30,821 bases of DNA from a virus, in IMG/VR virus record IMGVR_UViG_3300039098_000033, positions 1 to 30,821 of that record, one strand, 5' to 3'. The notes below the pieces were generated by a model. That model was given only the letters and a program-made list of their open reading frames with translations. It was not told the DNA's origin and ran no database searches. Of this stretch, positions 1 to 8,930 are shown in pieces; within the stretch, counting starts at the first letter, position 1; every line of letters starts with the position of its first letter. The translations under genes and the position numbers were made by a program.

Positions 1-54
1 CAGAAATATTACAATGAAGGGGTATCAAAATGAGATTGAAAAGGGAGGATAAAA

Positions 55-420
55 ATGGCAAAATTAAGAATTTCAAGTCAAAGTATTAACAAATATAAAA
101 AAGAACTTGAGAACATCTTTGAAGAAGTAATTGGGAAACAAAGAGAAATTCTTGACATTCAAATAGAACGTGTGGCCTTCATGATGGCACAATGTGATCA
201 TTTAGAAAAAATGATACAGGAAGAAGGCTCAATTGAATTATTTGTTAATGGGACACAAGAAATGCTAAGAGAACATCCAGCATCAAAAGCATATACTTCA
301 ACAACTAAATCATTACTTAGTTATTTAGAAAAAATGAAACCATTGATTCCTGAAGAAAATAAAAAATCAAAGATGGATGAATTCTTATCAAAACGTAATA
401 ATGTACAACGCATAAAGTAG
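55..420 (+). CDS. terS: Terminase small subunit, P27 family
   Basis: This 121-aa protein probably recognises the packaging site and recruits the large terminase to phage DNA. The C-terminal half carries the P27-family pattern: an NG pair at about residue 66, then EHPASKAY, then a helix with a Leu/Met-rich end (LLSYLEKMKPLIP). The N-terminal half is helical and charged, as expected for the DNA-binding and oligomerising part. The ATG is preceded by AAGGGAGGAT at good spacing. The gene lies directly upstream of the large terminase, whose Shine-Dalgarno overlaps this stop codon, so the two are probably translationally coupled. The family call rests on motif recognition and gene order. Confidence 0.85.
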   Translation: MAKLRISSQSINKYKKELENIFEEVIGKQREILDIQIERVAFMMAQCDHLEKMIQEEGSIELFVNGTQEMLREHPASKAYTSTTKSLLSYLEKMKPLIPEENKKSKMDEFLSKRNNVQRIK

Positions 421-432
421 GTGAATCGGAAT

Positions 433-2190
433 ATGAATTACATTAGAGAATATTGGAATGAAATAAAATCAAATAAAACATTAGTGTCAATTGAAGTGAA
501 TCAGCAAATGGAATTCTTAATAGATGATTTAAATAATCCGAAAACGTTTGAATATGAGAATGAACTTGGTGAATTAATTATTGAAGAATATATTTTTGAT
601 GAAGAACGTGCTAATATGCCAATTGATTTTATTGAAACATTTTGCAAACATTCCAAAGCGCCTTGGACTGGCAAACCAATAATATTAGAAATATGGCAAA
701 AAGCAAGAATACAAGCGGCGTATGGTTTTATAGATAAAAACACTGGATTTAGGCAATATACAGAAGTACTCACAGTTGTTGCAAGAAAAAACGGTAAAAC
801 AACTGAGGGCGCTGGAATTGGATTAAATGGCATGGTTGCAGATGATGAAGGTGGAGCAGAAGTTTATTCGGTAGCAACTAAAAAAGATATTGCGCGAAAG
901 TCATTTGGTGAAGCTTGTAATATGGTTAGTCAATCTGAAGACTTAAGAGAAATAATAAATAAGAGGAAATCAGATTTATATCATAATAGTTCGTTTAGCG
1001 AATTTAAACCGCTCGCATCAGATGCTGATACTTTGGATGGATTAAATGGTAGCACAATCTTAGCGGATGAAATTCATGCCTGGAAAACTAGAGATTTATA
1101 CGATGTTTTGATACAATCGTTCGGAGCTAGAAATCAACCGATGATGTGGATAATGTCAACACTCGGTTTTACAAGAGAATCAATTGCAGATGAAATGCTT
1201 GATTATGCTCAGAATGTATTAAATGGTACATATCCAAGAGATTTTAAAAAGTTATTTTTTATATACAAATTAGATGAACGAGATGAATGGACTAATCCAA
1301 AAATGTGGATTAAAGCTAATCCGGGATTGGGAACGATTAAGAAATTCAAATATTTGTACGACATAGTTGAGAGCGCAAAATTGAAACCAAATTTATTACC
1401 AACTGTATTAACAAAAGATTTCAATATAATTGAAACTGTTGCGGGATCATGGTTAAGTTTTGAAATAATTATTAATAAAACAACATTTGATATTGAAATG
1501 TTTAGAAATTTTTATTGTGTTAGCGGGGTAGATCTGTCGGCGGTTGGTGATTTAACATGTGCGTCTTTTTTATTTATTCATCCTGATAAATTTAAAATGA
1601 AACCAAAAGTGGATATGGACACTGGCGATATAATTGAAGGCGAATTTGAAAAGGTGTATTATAAATTTTTACATCAACAATATTTTATACCGGAAGAAAT
1701 TATGAATAAAAAAGTTAAAGAAGATCAAGTACCATATGACACTTGGAAAAAGCAGGGATGGGTTATTGCTATACCAGGATCACGTGTTGACTCAAAGCAT
1801 GTAACCCAATGGTTTGTGAAAATGTATACTAAATATAATATACGGCCACTTTGGAATGGATATGATCCTTGGGGAACTAATAGTTGGGTACCTGAAATGG
1901 AAGAATATGGATTTGAAATGGAAATCGTTGTTCAAGGAGCTAAAACAATGAGTAAACCAGCAAAAGATATGGCCGCTGATTTATCAGATAATATGTTAAA
2001 TTATAATAATAATCCAATATTCAAATGGTGCCTTACGAATACCAGCATGAAATCAGACGAAAATAATAATATCAGGCCTATCAAAAAAAATAAACAGAAA
2101 CTTAGAATTGATGGAACTGTATCAGCAATTAATGTATATGTAACCTTGGATAGGCATTATCAAGACTATATTAATATGATTGAACAATAG
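433..2190 (+). CDS. terL: Terminase large subunit (ATPase/nuclease)
   Basis: This is the packaging motor, which pumps DNA into the prohead and cuts concatemers. The 585-aa length is usual for the Terminase_1 family. The Walker A-like motif ARKNGKTT lies near residues 117-124 and the Walker B motif TILADEIHAW near 208-217, with DE as catalytic pair. A C-terminal RNase H-like nuclease begins near SGVDLSAVGD and continues through NGYDPWG to a final IDGTVSAINVY helix. A GTG at 421 in the same frame overlaps the small-terminase stop, but AGGTGA at 419-424 is correctly spaced for the ATG at 433, so that start is preferred. A hairpin terminator follows the gene. Confidence 0.95.
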   Translation: MNYIREYWNEIKSNKTLVSIEVNQQMEFLIDDLNNPKTFEYENELGELIIEEYIFDEERANMPIDFIETFCKHSKAPWTGKPIILEIWQKARIQAAYGFIDKNTGFRQYTEVLTVVARKNGKTTEGAGIGLNGMVADDEGGAEVYSVATKKDIARKSFGEACNMVSQSEDLREIINKRKSDLYHNSSFSEFKPLASDADTLDGLNGSTILADEIHAWKTRDLYDVLIQSFGARNQPMMWIMSTLGFTRESIADEMLDYAQNVLNGTYPRDFKKLFFIYKLDERDEWTNPKMWIKANPGLGTIKKFKYLYDIVESAKLKPNLLPTVLTKDFNIIETVAGSWLSFEIIINKTTFDIEMFRNFYCVSGVDLSAVGDLTCASFLFIHPDKFKMKPKVDMDTGDIIEGEFEKVYYKFLHQQYFIPEEIMNKKVKEDQVPYDTWKKQGWVIAIPGSRVDSKHVTQWFVKMYTKYNIRPLWNGYDPWGTNSWVPEMEEYGFEMEIVVQGAKTMSKPAKDMAADLSDNMLNYNNNPIFKWCLTNTSMKSDENNNIRPIKKNKQKLRIDGTVSAINVYVTLDRHYQDYINMIEQ

Positions 2191-2203
2191 AATTTGCAGT
2201 ATT

Positions 2204-2243
2204 AACATCTTTTATGATATAATTAAATAAAAGATGTTTTTTT
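2204..2243 (+). terminator. Intrinsic terminator after terL
   Basis: An 11-bp perfect stem (AACATCTTTTA at 2204-2214 with TAAAAGATGTT at 2228-2238) is followed by a run of seven T residues. It lies between terL and the portal gene, inside the late transcription unit, so it is probably a partial terminator that lowers portal and downstream transcription, or a hairpin affecting mRNA stability. The 13-nt loop also holds a TATAAT-like string, so a promoter in this gap cannot be excluded. Confidence 0.75.
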
Positions 2244-2252
2244 ATTTAGGAG

Positions 2253-3500
2253 GTGATTAAAATAGCTAAAAAAGGAATATTCAAAAAAATATTTAGTAGC
2301 TTTACTGACAATGTAGGAAAAGCATTTACTAGATTTAGATTAATGAATAGTTATTCTCCTATATTTAGCACTTTTGGAAATAACGCATATAAATCAAGTG
2401 TCACCAGGTCGGCAATTAATGCAATAGCACAAAATGCTGCTAAGATAAAACCTAAAATAATTGGAAGAGACAAAGATGGAAATATAATTTCAATTAAAAA
2501 GTATGAATATATATTACAAAAACGTCCGAATCAATTCATGAGCGCATATGATTTCAATTTAAAACTAATTACACAATTGATGAATAAAAATAATGCTTTT
2601 GCATTAATTGAACACATTAATGGAAAATTGAATTTAATACCAGTTAATTATTCAACGGCGGAAGCATTAGAATATGAAAATTTATTATTTTTAAGATTTA
2701 GGTTAAGTGGTGGTGATACATTAACAGCACCTTATCAAGATTGTATTCATTTAAGACGGCATTTTTATGATGATGATTTATATGGAGAATCAAATGATGC
2801 AATTTTACCAACGCTCGAAGTAATAAATACGATGGACGAAGGTTTGACGAATGCAGTAAAATCATCAGCAAGTTTGAGAGGAATACTTAAATTTGAAAAC
2901 GCCATGTTGAAGGGTGACGATCTTGAATCGAGTAGAAAACGATTTGTTGATTCATTCCTTACAGCTGGAAATAACGGTGGGATTGGTGCTTTAGACGGAA
3001 AAGCCGAATTCAAAGAACTTAAAAATGAACCTCAATTTATAAATCCGGTTCAAGCAAAAGTGATAAAAGAAAGAATATATGATTATTATCACGTTAGCGA
3101 AGCAATCATACAATCGAAATACAAAGAGGATGAGTGGAATGCGTTTTATGAATCAACAATTGAACCGTTGGCAATTCAAATGTCACTTGAATATACTGAA
3201 AAAATTCTTACCGATCGTGAAAAAGAGCTAGGGCAAGAAATAATGTTTGAAGCTAATAGATTACAATATGCTAGTAATAAAACAAAAATAAATTTAGTTA
3301 AGACTTTAATGCCGCTTGGATTATTAACAATGAATGAATCGAGAGAAGTATTTAATATGACGCCTATTGCCGGTGAAGAAGGCAACAAGAGGTTGATTAG
3401 TTTAAATTATGTTGATGCTAGCAAACAAAATCAATACCAAGTTGGTGATGAAGAAGAAGATGATGATTTAGAAGGAGGTGATGATGAAGAAGATGAATAA
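2253..3500 (+). CDS. Portal protein, HK97 family
   Basis: The portal is the dodecameric ring at the head vertex through which DNA passes. The protein has the usual order for this family: RSAINAIAQNAAKIKPKI near the N-terminus, an IHLRRH/DDDLYGES segment in the middle, then YYHVSEAIIQSKYKEDEWNAFYESTI and the C-terminal helices. It ends in an unusually acidic tail of Asp/Glu runs that overlaps the protease start region. The start is odd. AGGAGGTGAT at 2249-2258 would serve a start near 2262, where the sequence reads ATA and not ATG. The GTG at 2253 used here lies inside the Shine-Dalgarno itself. The first in-frame ATG (2343) would remove about 30 residues normally present. Confidence 0.92.
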   Translation: MIKIAKKGIFKKIFSSFTDNVGKAFTRFRLMNSYSPIFSTFGNNAYKSSVTRSAINAIAQNAAKIKPKIIGRDKDGNIISIKKYEYILQKRPNQFMSAYDFNLKLITQLMNKNNAFALIEHINGKLNLIPVNYSTAEALEYENLLFLRFRLSGGDTLTAPYQDCIHLRRHFYDDDLYGESNDAILPTLEVINTMDEGLTNAVKSSASLRGILKFENAMLKGDDLESSRKRFVDSFLTAGNNGGIGALDGKAEFKELKNEPQFINPVQAKVIKERIYDYYHVSEAIIQSKYKEDEWNAFYESTIEPLAIQMSLEYTEKILTDREKELGQEIMFEANRLQYASNKTKINLVKTLMPLGLLTMNESREVFNMTPIAGEEGNKRLISLNYVDASKQNQYQVGDEEEDDDLEGGDDEEDE

Positions 3501-4143
3501 ACTTGATATGAAAAAATCTCAAGATAAAAAAGTTGAGAAAAGGATTTATAATATACCTATTACTGAGATTCGTCAATTAAAAGATGATGATGATAATGAA
3601 TATAGTCAAATTGAAGGATTTGCGGTTATGTATAATAAGAATTCGGATATTCTGAAAGACTATTGGGGTGATTCCTTTGTTGAAAGATTTGCAATTGGAG
3701 CATTTAAAGATTCTCTAGCTGAAAGAAATCAAAAAGCGCTTTGGAATCATGAGTGGTCAAAACCTCTTGGATCAGTCAAATCAGGTACGCTTGGATTAAT
3801 GGATGGATCAGATGGGCTTAGATATTTAATTGATATTCCTAACAATTCGTGGGGACATGATGCAGCAGAATCAATCGGACGTGGAGATACTGACGGAACT
3901 TCATTCGGATTTAGAGCGATAGAAGATATGTGGGAAATCACTGAAATTGATGGAGAAGATATTTACATGAGGACTGTTTTAAGAGCAGAATTATATGAAG
4001 TGAGTCCTTGTACTTATCCAGCATATCCAGATAGTACAAGTGAAGCAAGATCAATTAAATGTAGAGATCATATTAAAAAAAATGATGAAGAAAAAAGACG
4101 GAGATTGTCAATGGCAATCGAAACTATGATTGGAGGAATTTAA
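3484..4143 (+). CDS. Prohead protease, HK97 type (peptidase U35)
   Basis: This maturation protease cleaves the N-terminal scaffold-like domain from the capsid protein in the prohead. The predicted catalytic His (about 89) is in LWNHEWSKPLGS and the catalytic Ser (about 140) in GTSFGFRA, both in the standard contexts of the family. Length is 219 aa. Several in-frame starts exist (GTG 3478, ATG 3481, 3484, 3493); AAGGAGGTG at 3472-3480 fits the ATG at 3484 best. The start lies inside the end of the portal gene, whose acidic tail codons double as this ribosome binding site. The capsid gene follows with no gap. Confidence 0.92.
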   Translation: MKKMNKLDMKKSQDKKVEKRIYNIPITEIRQLKDDDDNEYSQIEGFAVMYNKNSDILKDYWGDSFVERFAIGAFKDSLAERNQKALWNHEWSKPLGSVKSGTLGLMDGSDGLRYLIDIPNNSWGHDAAESIGRGDTDGTSFGFRAIEDMWEITEIDGEDIYMRTVLRAELYEVSPCTYPAYPDSTSEARSIKCRDHIKKNDEEKRRRLSMAIETMIGGI

Positions 4144-5418
4144 ATGAATTTAGAAGCAATTATTGCAAGACTTAAAGAAATTAGAACATTATTAATGGGT
4201 GAAGAAGAAGTTGATAATATTGATGAGCTTGAAACTGAAATGAGGGATTTAAATACTCAAAAAGAAAAGATTGAAAAAAGACACAAGATGGCTGATGATT
4301 TAAATAAAGATCCATCACTTGCAGAAAAAAGAGGGAAGATATTTGCCACTAAATCTCAAGAAGATATTGATCTTAAAATTGATGAGAGATCAAACAAAAT
4401 TATTATTGCAGAAAAAAGAGAACAACGTGGTAAAGATCTTAAAGGTGTACTTGGTGGAACTGCTGGTGATAGATCAGGAGTTAAATTGAGAATGTTAGCA
4501 CTTGAAACTGATGAAGAAAGAGCAGTTGTTGTTGGCAATTCAAACGTTGTGCTTCCTGCTGCATTCAGCGATAATATCAACGATACATTTAACCAGGTAT
4601 CAACTTTAATTGATAGAGTTAAAGTTATGCCGCTAATGGGCGGAGAATCTTATCAAGTACCATATGTTGTTGATTATGGAACTGGTGGAGAATCAACATT
4701 AACTGCTGATTCAGTTACCGTTGAAACTAAATTTGATTTTGCAACTATTATAAAATCATTAATAACTGCTTATCAAACGTGGCCACGAGAAATCACTAAA
4801 TTAGCAAATGCGCCATATGATACATTTGTGTCAAACGGTACAACAAAAGCATTAAGGAAAAGAATGAATAGACAAGTTATGTTTGGAGATGGAACGGCTA
4901 ATAATTTTACTGGAATTTTTAATATTGGTGCAACAATGAAAGCGTTAGATACTGCAAACGACATTGAATTAAGTGCAATTGATGATACTACTCTTGATCA
5001 AATTGTATTCAATTATGGTGGAGATGAAGAAGTTGAAGATATGGCCGTATTATTATTAAATAAATTAACATTGCAAGAATTTGCAGAAGTTAGAACAACT
5101 GATGGTGTGCCATTTTACAACATAACTTTAAAAGGTAATACTGGTACTATTTCTAAAATGGGTGGAGGATTATCAATTGAGTTTTTGATTAATTCACCAA
5201 TTCCAAGTTTAGCAGCTGCTAAAATTTCAAAATCAACTTATTTTGCAGCATATGGATCATTATCAGCTTACGAAATGGCAATATTTTCAGATGCTGAAGT
5301 ATTAAGATCAGAAGATTTTTTATTCAAATCAAGACAAATTGCTTATAATGCTGAAGTATACGCGGGTGGTAATGTTACTAAGAAAGATGGTTTCTTAAGA
5401 CTTATCACACCAGCTTAG
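4144..5418 (+). CDS. Major capsid protein, HK97 fold
   Basis: This 424-aa protein forms the icosahedral shell. Residues 1-60 or so are a charged coiled coil, followed by more charged sequence to about 105; this is the delta domain that acts as internal scaffold and is expected to be removed by the upstream protease. The mature part begins around VKLRMLALETDEERA and shows the family run PAAFSDNINDTFNQVS, then MPLMGGESYQVP, then MFGDGTANNFTGIFN. The ATG follows ATTGGAGGAATTTAA and abuts the protease stop. Its codon use is rich and regular, as expected for a highly expressed gene. Confidence 0.93.
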   Translation: MNLEAIIARLKEIRTLLMGEEEVDNIDELETEMRDLNTQKEKIEKRHKMADDLNKDPSLAEKRGKIFATKSQEDIDLKIDERSNKIIIAEKREQRGKDLKGVLGGTAGDRSGVKLRMLALETDEERAVVVGNSNVVLPAAFSDNINDTFNQVSTLIDRVKVMPLMGGESYQVPYVVDYGTGGESTLTADSVTVETKFDFATIIKSLITAYQTWPREITKLANAPYDTFVSNGTTKALRKRMNRQVMFGDGTANNFTGIFNIGATMKALDTANDIELSAIDDTTLDQIVFNYGGDEEVEDMAVLLLNKLTLQEFAEVRTTDGVPFYNITLKGNTGTISKMGGGLSIEFLINSPIPSLAAAKISKSTYFAAYGSLSAYEMAIFSDAEVLRSEDFLFKSRQIAYNAEVYAGGNVTKKDGFLRLITPA

Positions 5419-5428
5419 GAGGTAATTC

Positions 5429-6031
5429 ATGAATGTTGGTAAAAGATGGAATCAAAATCAAAAGTTAAAAACGGATGGAGTGCTTGAAACTGTAAGAGGT
5501 TTCATCTCTCGTCTAATATATTTAGCTGTTGCATTAGGCACGACAGATGCTGTGCATGATGCAGTAACTGACACGGGGGAGGAAGTAATTGTAACAGAAG
5601 ATATTACCAATCCCGATGTGAGTAGAGTGGTTACTGCAACAGCTGGTGGTACTGGTGGTGATATTGGAGCAATTCAAATTACAATAAATGGTGTAAATGA
5701 TGCTGATGAAATTATTTCAGAAGAGTTACCAGCATTTACTGTTGATACTCCTGGTACTGTTACTGGATCAAAAGCATTTAAAAAAGTTACATCAGTTGTT
5801 ATTCCAGCTCATGATGGAACTGGTGCAACTACTGCAATTGGTATTGGAGATGTATTAGGAATACCATTTAAATTAGATCATAATACAATTTTAAAAACTT
5901 ATTTAGATAATGTTCTTGAGGGAAATGAACCAACTATTACAACATCAAATACAGTATTGGAATCAAATACTATTGATCTTAATTCTGCATTAGACGGAAG
6001 TAAGATTGATGTGTATCTAATAGTTTCATAA
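5429..6031 (+). CDS. Putative capsid-associated structural protein
   Basis: The family of this 200-aa protein was not recognised. From about residue 30 it is rich in Thr, Val, Ile, Gly and Asp, a beta-sandwich-like composition typical of virion decoration or head proteins, and it has no signal peptide or membrane segment. It starts 10 bp after the capsid stop with an AGGAGG site (5417-5422) and is followed by a strong terminator, so it shares the highly expressed capsid transcript. That position favours a capsid decoration or head-stabilising protein, but this is inference from context. Confidence 0.6.
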   Translation: MNVGKRWNQNQKLKTDGVLETVRGFISRLIYLAVALGTTDAVHDAVTDTGEEVIVTEDITNPDVSRVVTATAGGTGGDIGAIQITINGVNDADEIISEELPAFTVDTPGTVTGSKAFKKVTSVVIPAHDGTGATTAIGIGDVLGIPFKLDHNTILKTYLDNVLEGNEPTITTSNTVLESNTIDLNSALDGSKIDVYLIVS

Positions 6032-6037
6032 AAATTT

Positions 6038-6069
6038 AATACCCGGTAAATTTATACCGGGTATTTTTT
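6038..6069 (+). terminator. Intrinsic terminator after capsid pair
   Basis: A perfect 11-bp stem (AATACCCGGTA at 6038-6048 with TACCGGGTATT at 6055-6065) with a 6-nt loop is followed by a T tract. The CCCGG core is the most GC-rich stem in the structural region, so this should be an efficient terminator that separates the abundant capsid transcript from the less needed genes downstream. Confidence 0.9.
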
Positions 6070-6086
6070 AAAAAGAGAGGTGAATG

Positions 6087-6368
6087 ATGGATGGGTTAGT
6101 AAATAGAAGAGCAAGTTTAACTGCTGAAACACCACTTGAAATAACATTTGATGGAGTTCAAAATATTAAATTGAGTCTTATCACTGCTGCAGCAATTGTA
6201 GCGTATAAAGTAAATGATGAAATTACAATAATTACTGATGTTGCTAGTAATATTTTAAATACAAATATTGGATGGGATCAAATTGATATTTATAAGACGT
6301 TTGGGATTAATAGTTTATGGGTAATATCAGATATCAATTGCGATATTCAATGGGAGCTTAGAAAGTAG
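6087..6368 (+). CDS. Hypothetical protein in head module
   Basis: A 93-aa protein of unknown family. It shows alternating hydrophobic and polar residues suggesting a small beta-rich domain, with no Cys cluster and no membrane segment. The ATG at 6087 is preferred over the adjacent ATG at 6084 because GAGAGG ends at 6080. It is followed 8 bp later by the large putative fibre gene. Position between capsid and connector genes suggests a virion or assembly role, but nothing in the sequence proves it. Confidence 0.6.
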   Translation: MDGLVNRRASLTAETPLEITFDGVQNIKLSLITAAAIVAYKVNDEITIITDVASNILNTNIGWDQIDIYKTFGINSLWVISDINCDIQWELRK

Positions 6369-6376
6369 GTGATCAA

Positions 6377-7696
6377 ATGTCTAATTCAGCCGGAAGTATA
6401 AATAATAAACCTATACCAAAAATAAGTGCTGCTGGCGGTAGAGTTGTAAAAGAAAATGATATTGTTATGAATTGGGCTGATGAAATTTGGCTTGAAAGAT
6501 ATGGCGTATCACTTATAAATGGAAAACCACAAGGAACTGTATTCGGTGCAGATATGGTTATATCCCAGGAAAAAGCGCAAATATCCGGCAAATGGGATAT
6601 GGGGCTTAATTTAAGAGCACCTTTACCAACTATTGTTGGCACTGGATATATGAAGATTAAAGAAAATGAAAGTACATTTGAAATTGGGACCGGCATAGAT
6701 GCAGATGGTGGATTTAAAATCATATCAAAAACACGCGTTAGATATGAACCGGGCGCACCTATATTTGCAAAATTTACCGCTGCATTTCCAAAATTAGAAG
6801 ATTCAAATGGCGATTATACATGCGGAATGGGACTTGGTGATTATTCAGAAGGTTGGTATCTAGCGCAAAGGCGTAGAAATGATGTTTTAGAATACGGTTT
6901 CATATTATTAAGAGGCGGAATTGAAGAATGGTTTGATTACAACGGAGAATTACCGGAAAATATGAACAATTTGATAATATACCGCTTAGAAGCCGGATAT
7001 TTAGGCGTCGCCCCAACAAATTTTTATTGGAGAGATACAGTTAATGAAGTATTTAAAAGATTTCATAGACAAACTTACGCTCAAAGAGTTACTTCAGTAA
7101 AAAAACCTGATTTACCAGTATCATCTTTTGTTAGAAATGAAGGTAACACAACAAATATAACATTATTAAATGGTAGTTTTGAAGCTGGTACAATCAACGG
7201 TGGGACAACAATAGATCCTAATGCTAGAATAGAAACTTATGAACGTTCATTTGTTGCAACAAGTGGAACCAATCAAACTATATTTTCGTTCAAGAATCCA
7301 TTAACTGTTGATATGTACGATTTTTTTGATATTAATGAAATCCCTACAACTAGAGAATTTAATAATTCAATTAATAGTCAATTGTTGCAGATATCGTTTG
7401 AAGGGATTGGGGCTAATAAATTAGTTGATATAAATTTATATGCCATTCCTATTGATGATATTATAAGCGGGACTTATACACCGGTTCATCTTGGTTTTTC
7501 TGTATTATCTGTAAGTGATGATGCAATAGTAGATTTTACAAATGCTAGAAAATTAAGTAGTTTTGTTTTAAATTTTCCAAAAAATATTAGTTTTTTAGAT
7601 TTGTTACAACCAGGTGAAGCTGCAATTTTTGTATATTCGACAACATCAACTAATTTTGATTTTAAAGCTTTTATGAAATTTCAAGATTTGTTTTAA
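6377..7696 (+). CDS. Putative head fibre/decoration structural protein
   Basis: A 439-aa protein in the head module. Residues about 95-230 have a layout I associate with beta-rich phage structural proteins: TRVRYEPGAPIFAKFTA, then GMGLGDYSEGWYLAQRR, then YNGELPENMNNL, and a terminal FYWRDTVNEVFKRFHR. The C-terminal 200 residues are a separate beta-rich region. There is no signal peptide. The size and composition fit a surface-exposed fibre or decoration protein, and its place between capsid and connectors points to the head and not the tail. The role is inferred; it could instead be a minor internal or neck protein. AGGTGAT precedes the ATG. Confidence 0.55.
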   Translation: MSNSAGSINNKPIPKISAAGGRVVKENDIVMNWADEIWLERYGVSLINGKPQGTVFGADMVISQEKAQISGKWDMGLNLRAPLPTIVGTGYMKIKENESTFEIGTGIDADGGFKIISKTRVRYEPGAPIFAKFTAAFPKLEDSNGDYTCGMGLGDYSEGWYLAQRRRNDVLEYGFILLRGGIEEWFDYNGELPENMNNLIIYRLEAGYLGVAPTNFYWRDTVNEVFKRFHRQTYAQRVTSVKKPDLPVSSFVRNEGNTTNITLLNGSFEAGTINGGTTIDPNARIETYERSFVATSGTNQTIFSFKNPLTVDMYDFFDINEIPTTREFNNSINSQLLQISFEGIGANKLVDINLYAIPIDDIISGTYTPVHLGFSVLSVSDDAIVDFTNARKLSSFVLNFPKNISFLDLLQPGEAAIFVYSTTSTNFDFKAFMKFQDLF

Positions 7697-7704
7697 GGAG
7701 TGAT

Positions 7705-7854
7705 ATGATGTGCGAACATGAGAATAATAGAATTATAAAAACAACTGGAACTCATTTCACGAAACAATGTTTAACTTGTGGTCATAAATGGAAAGAAGAA
7801 AAAGTTATTAAAATAGAAAAGAAATCTTTAATTAAAAAATTGTTTGGAGGTTAA
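7705..7854 (+). CDS. Small zinc-ribbon-like protein (49 aa)
   Basis: This short gene fills the gap between the putative fibre gene and the first connector gene. It encodes 49 aa from ATG 7705, or 48 from ATG 7708, which is better spaced from AAGGAG at 7695-7700. The sequence has a Cys-x-His pair at the start (MCEHEN) and a CLTCGHKW motif in the middle, together likely binding one zinc ion, followed by a lysine-rich tail. Its ending TTTGGAGGTTAA supplies the ribosome binding site of the next gene, which supports real translation. Function is unknown. Confidence 0.7.
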   Translation: MMCEHENNRIIKTTGTHFTKQCLTCGHKWKEEKVIKIEKKSLIKKLFGG

Positions 7855-7856
7855 AT

Positions 7857-8159
7857 ATGGCTATGTTAGAAGATGCAAAACAAAGACTTAGAATAACAAT
7901 TAATGCATTTGATGATGAAATTCAAGATTTAATTGATGCTGGCGTAGCCGATTTAGTTCAAGGTGGAGTGCTTAAATCTATAATGGATGCATGGGTTGCC
8001 GCACCGGATAATGATAAATTATTAAAACGTGCAGTAATGATATATGTAAAAAATCATTTTGGATGGGATAATCCAGATTTTGACAAACTTGATATGTCAT
8101 ATAAAACATTGAAAGGTGAAATTACATTATCAGATAAATATATAAAAGAGGTGATTTAA
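7857..8159 (+). CDS. Head-tail connector (adaptor), gp6-like
   Basis: This 100-aa protein matches the layout of the gp6-like head-tail connector family: an opening helix EDAKQRLRI, then FDDEIQDLIDAGVADLV, then a helix LLKRAVMIYVKNHFGW and a closing YKTLKGEITLSDKY segment. Such proteins form the ring beneath the portal. It is followed immediately by the next neck gene, with AGAGGTGATTTAA at its end supplying that ribosome binding site. Confidence 0.85.
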   Translation: MAMLEDAKQRLRITINAFDDEIQDLIDAGVADLVQGGVLKSIMDAWVAAPDNDKLLKRAVMIYVKNHFGWDNPDFDKLDMSYKTLKGEITLSDKYIKEVI

Positions 8160-8459
8160 TTGTTATCGAGAGACGTTATAACTTTAATTAAAATCACAAC
8201 TTCAGTTAATAACATTGGTGATTCAGTTGAAACAGAAACGCCGTTTGATGTATTTGCTGATAAATTAAAAGTAAATCAAACGGAAATATATCAAGCAATG
8301 GCTCATGGAATTAAACCAGTTAATAAATTCAAAATTCGATTTGCTGAATATGATAATCAAGAAAGATTTAAATATAAAAATAAGCAATATACTATTATTA
8401 GAGTGTATAATCCTGATGATGAATTTATAGAAATAACTGGACAAAGCGTGGTGAATTAA
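8160..8459 (+). CDS. Head closure/head-tail joining protein
   Basis: A 99-aa neck protein of the head-closure type that seals the connector after packaging. It starts with TTG, directly after GAGGTGATTTAA. The pattern is that of the family: an opening strand around ITLIKITTS, a central AxKLKVNQTEIYQAMAHG segment, then a closing KYKNKQYTIIRVYNP hairpin. Gene order (connector, closure, gp10-like, tail terminator) supports the assignment more strongly than the sequence alone. Confidence 0.75.
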   Translation: MLSRDVITLIKITTSVNNIGDSVETETPFDVFADKLKVNQTEIYQAMAHGIKPVNKFKIRFAEYDNQERFKYKNKQYTIIRVYNPDDEFIEITGQSVVN

Positions 8460-8930
8460 ATGGGGATGCCTAAATCAGTAGTGAAAATTAAAAAAGATGG
8501 TATTGAATATGTATCGTCTGTTAATAAAATTGAATATACAATGTTAGAGCTTGAAAGAGCAGCGCTTAGAGATAGTGGGAAACTACTTAAAAAACGTACT
8601 AAGGCAAAAATTCCAAAAGTTACTGGCAATACTAGAAAAACCGTAGCAACTTGGGTAAGAAAACCTTGGAAAAATAGAGCGGCTCATTTGCAAATTGGAG
8701 TATATAATTTTAAAACTGCTGCTAAAAAGCATCTTGAATATTCAGGATATTATTTTCATATTTTAGAATTTGGTTCACGATTAGTCAAAGCACTTAGACC
8801 GTTAACATCAACTGCAAAAGAAAGTATTCAAGATGTTAGGAAAATACAAGCTCAATATTTATCTTATGTTGATAATGAACAAAAAGCATTGAGCGTGATA
8901 AATGAAGATGAGGAGGTGGATGATAGTTAA
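8460..8930 (+). CDS. HK97 gp10-like neck/tail-completion protein
   Basis: A 156-aa basic protein matching the HK97 gp10 family found between head closure and tail terminator. Visible landmarks are the helix ALRDSGKLLKKRTKAKIPKVTG, the strand RAAHLQIGVYNFK, and YYFHILEFGSR followed by LRPLTSTAKES, the last being typical of this family. It overlaps the next gene by one base (TAATG), so translation is probably coupled. Confidence 0.82.
   Translation: MGMPKSVVKIKKDGIEYVSSVNKIEYTMLELERAALRDSGKLLKKRTKAKIPKVTGNTRKTVATWVRKPWKNRAAHLQIGVYNFKTAAKKHLEYSGYYFHILEFGSRLVKALRPLTSTAKESIQDVRKIQAQYLSYVDNEQKALSVINEDEEVDDS

Noticed and set aside
6-13. AATATTAC, similar to the geminivirus-type nick site
   Set aside because: The same string also appears inside genes (around 21664 and 24921) as expected by chance in AT-rich DNA, and it is far from the rep gene.
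501-833. Minus-strand open frames such as 501-833, 3176-3388, 11628-12059 and 22696-23229
   Set aside because: They mirror strong plus-strand genes, have no ribosome binding site and encode Ser/Ile/Phe-rich strings typical of antisense shadows.
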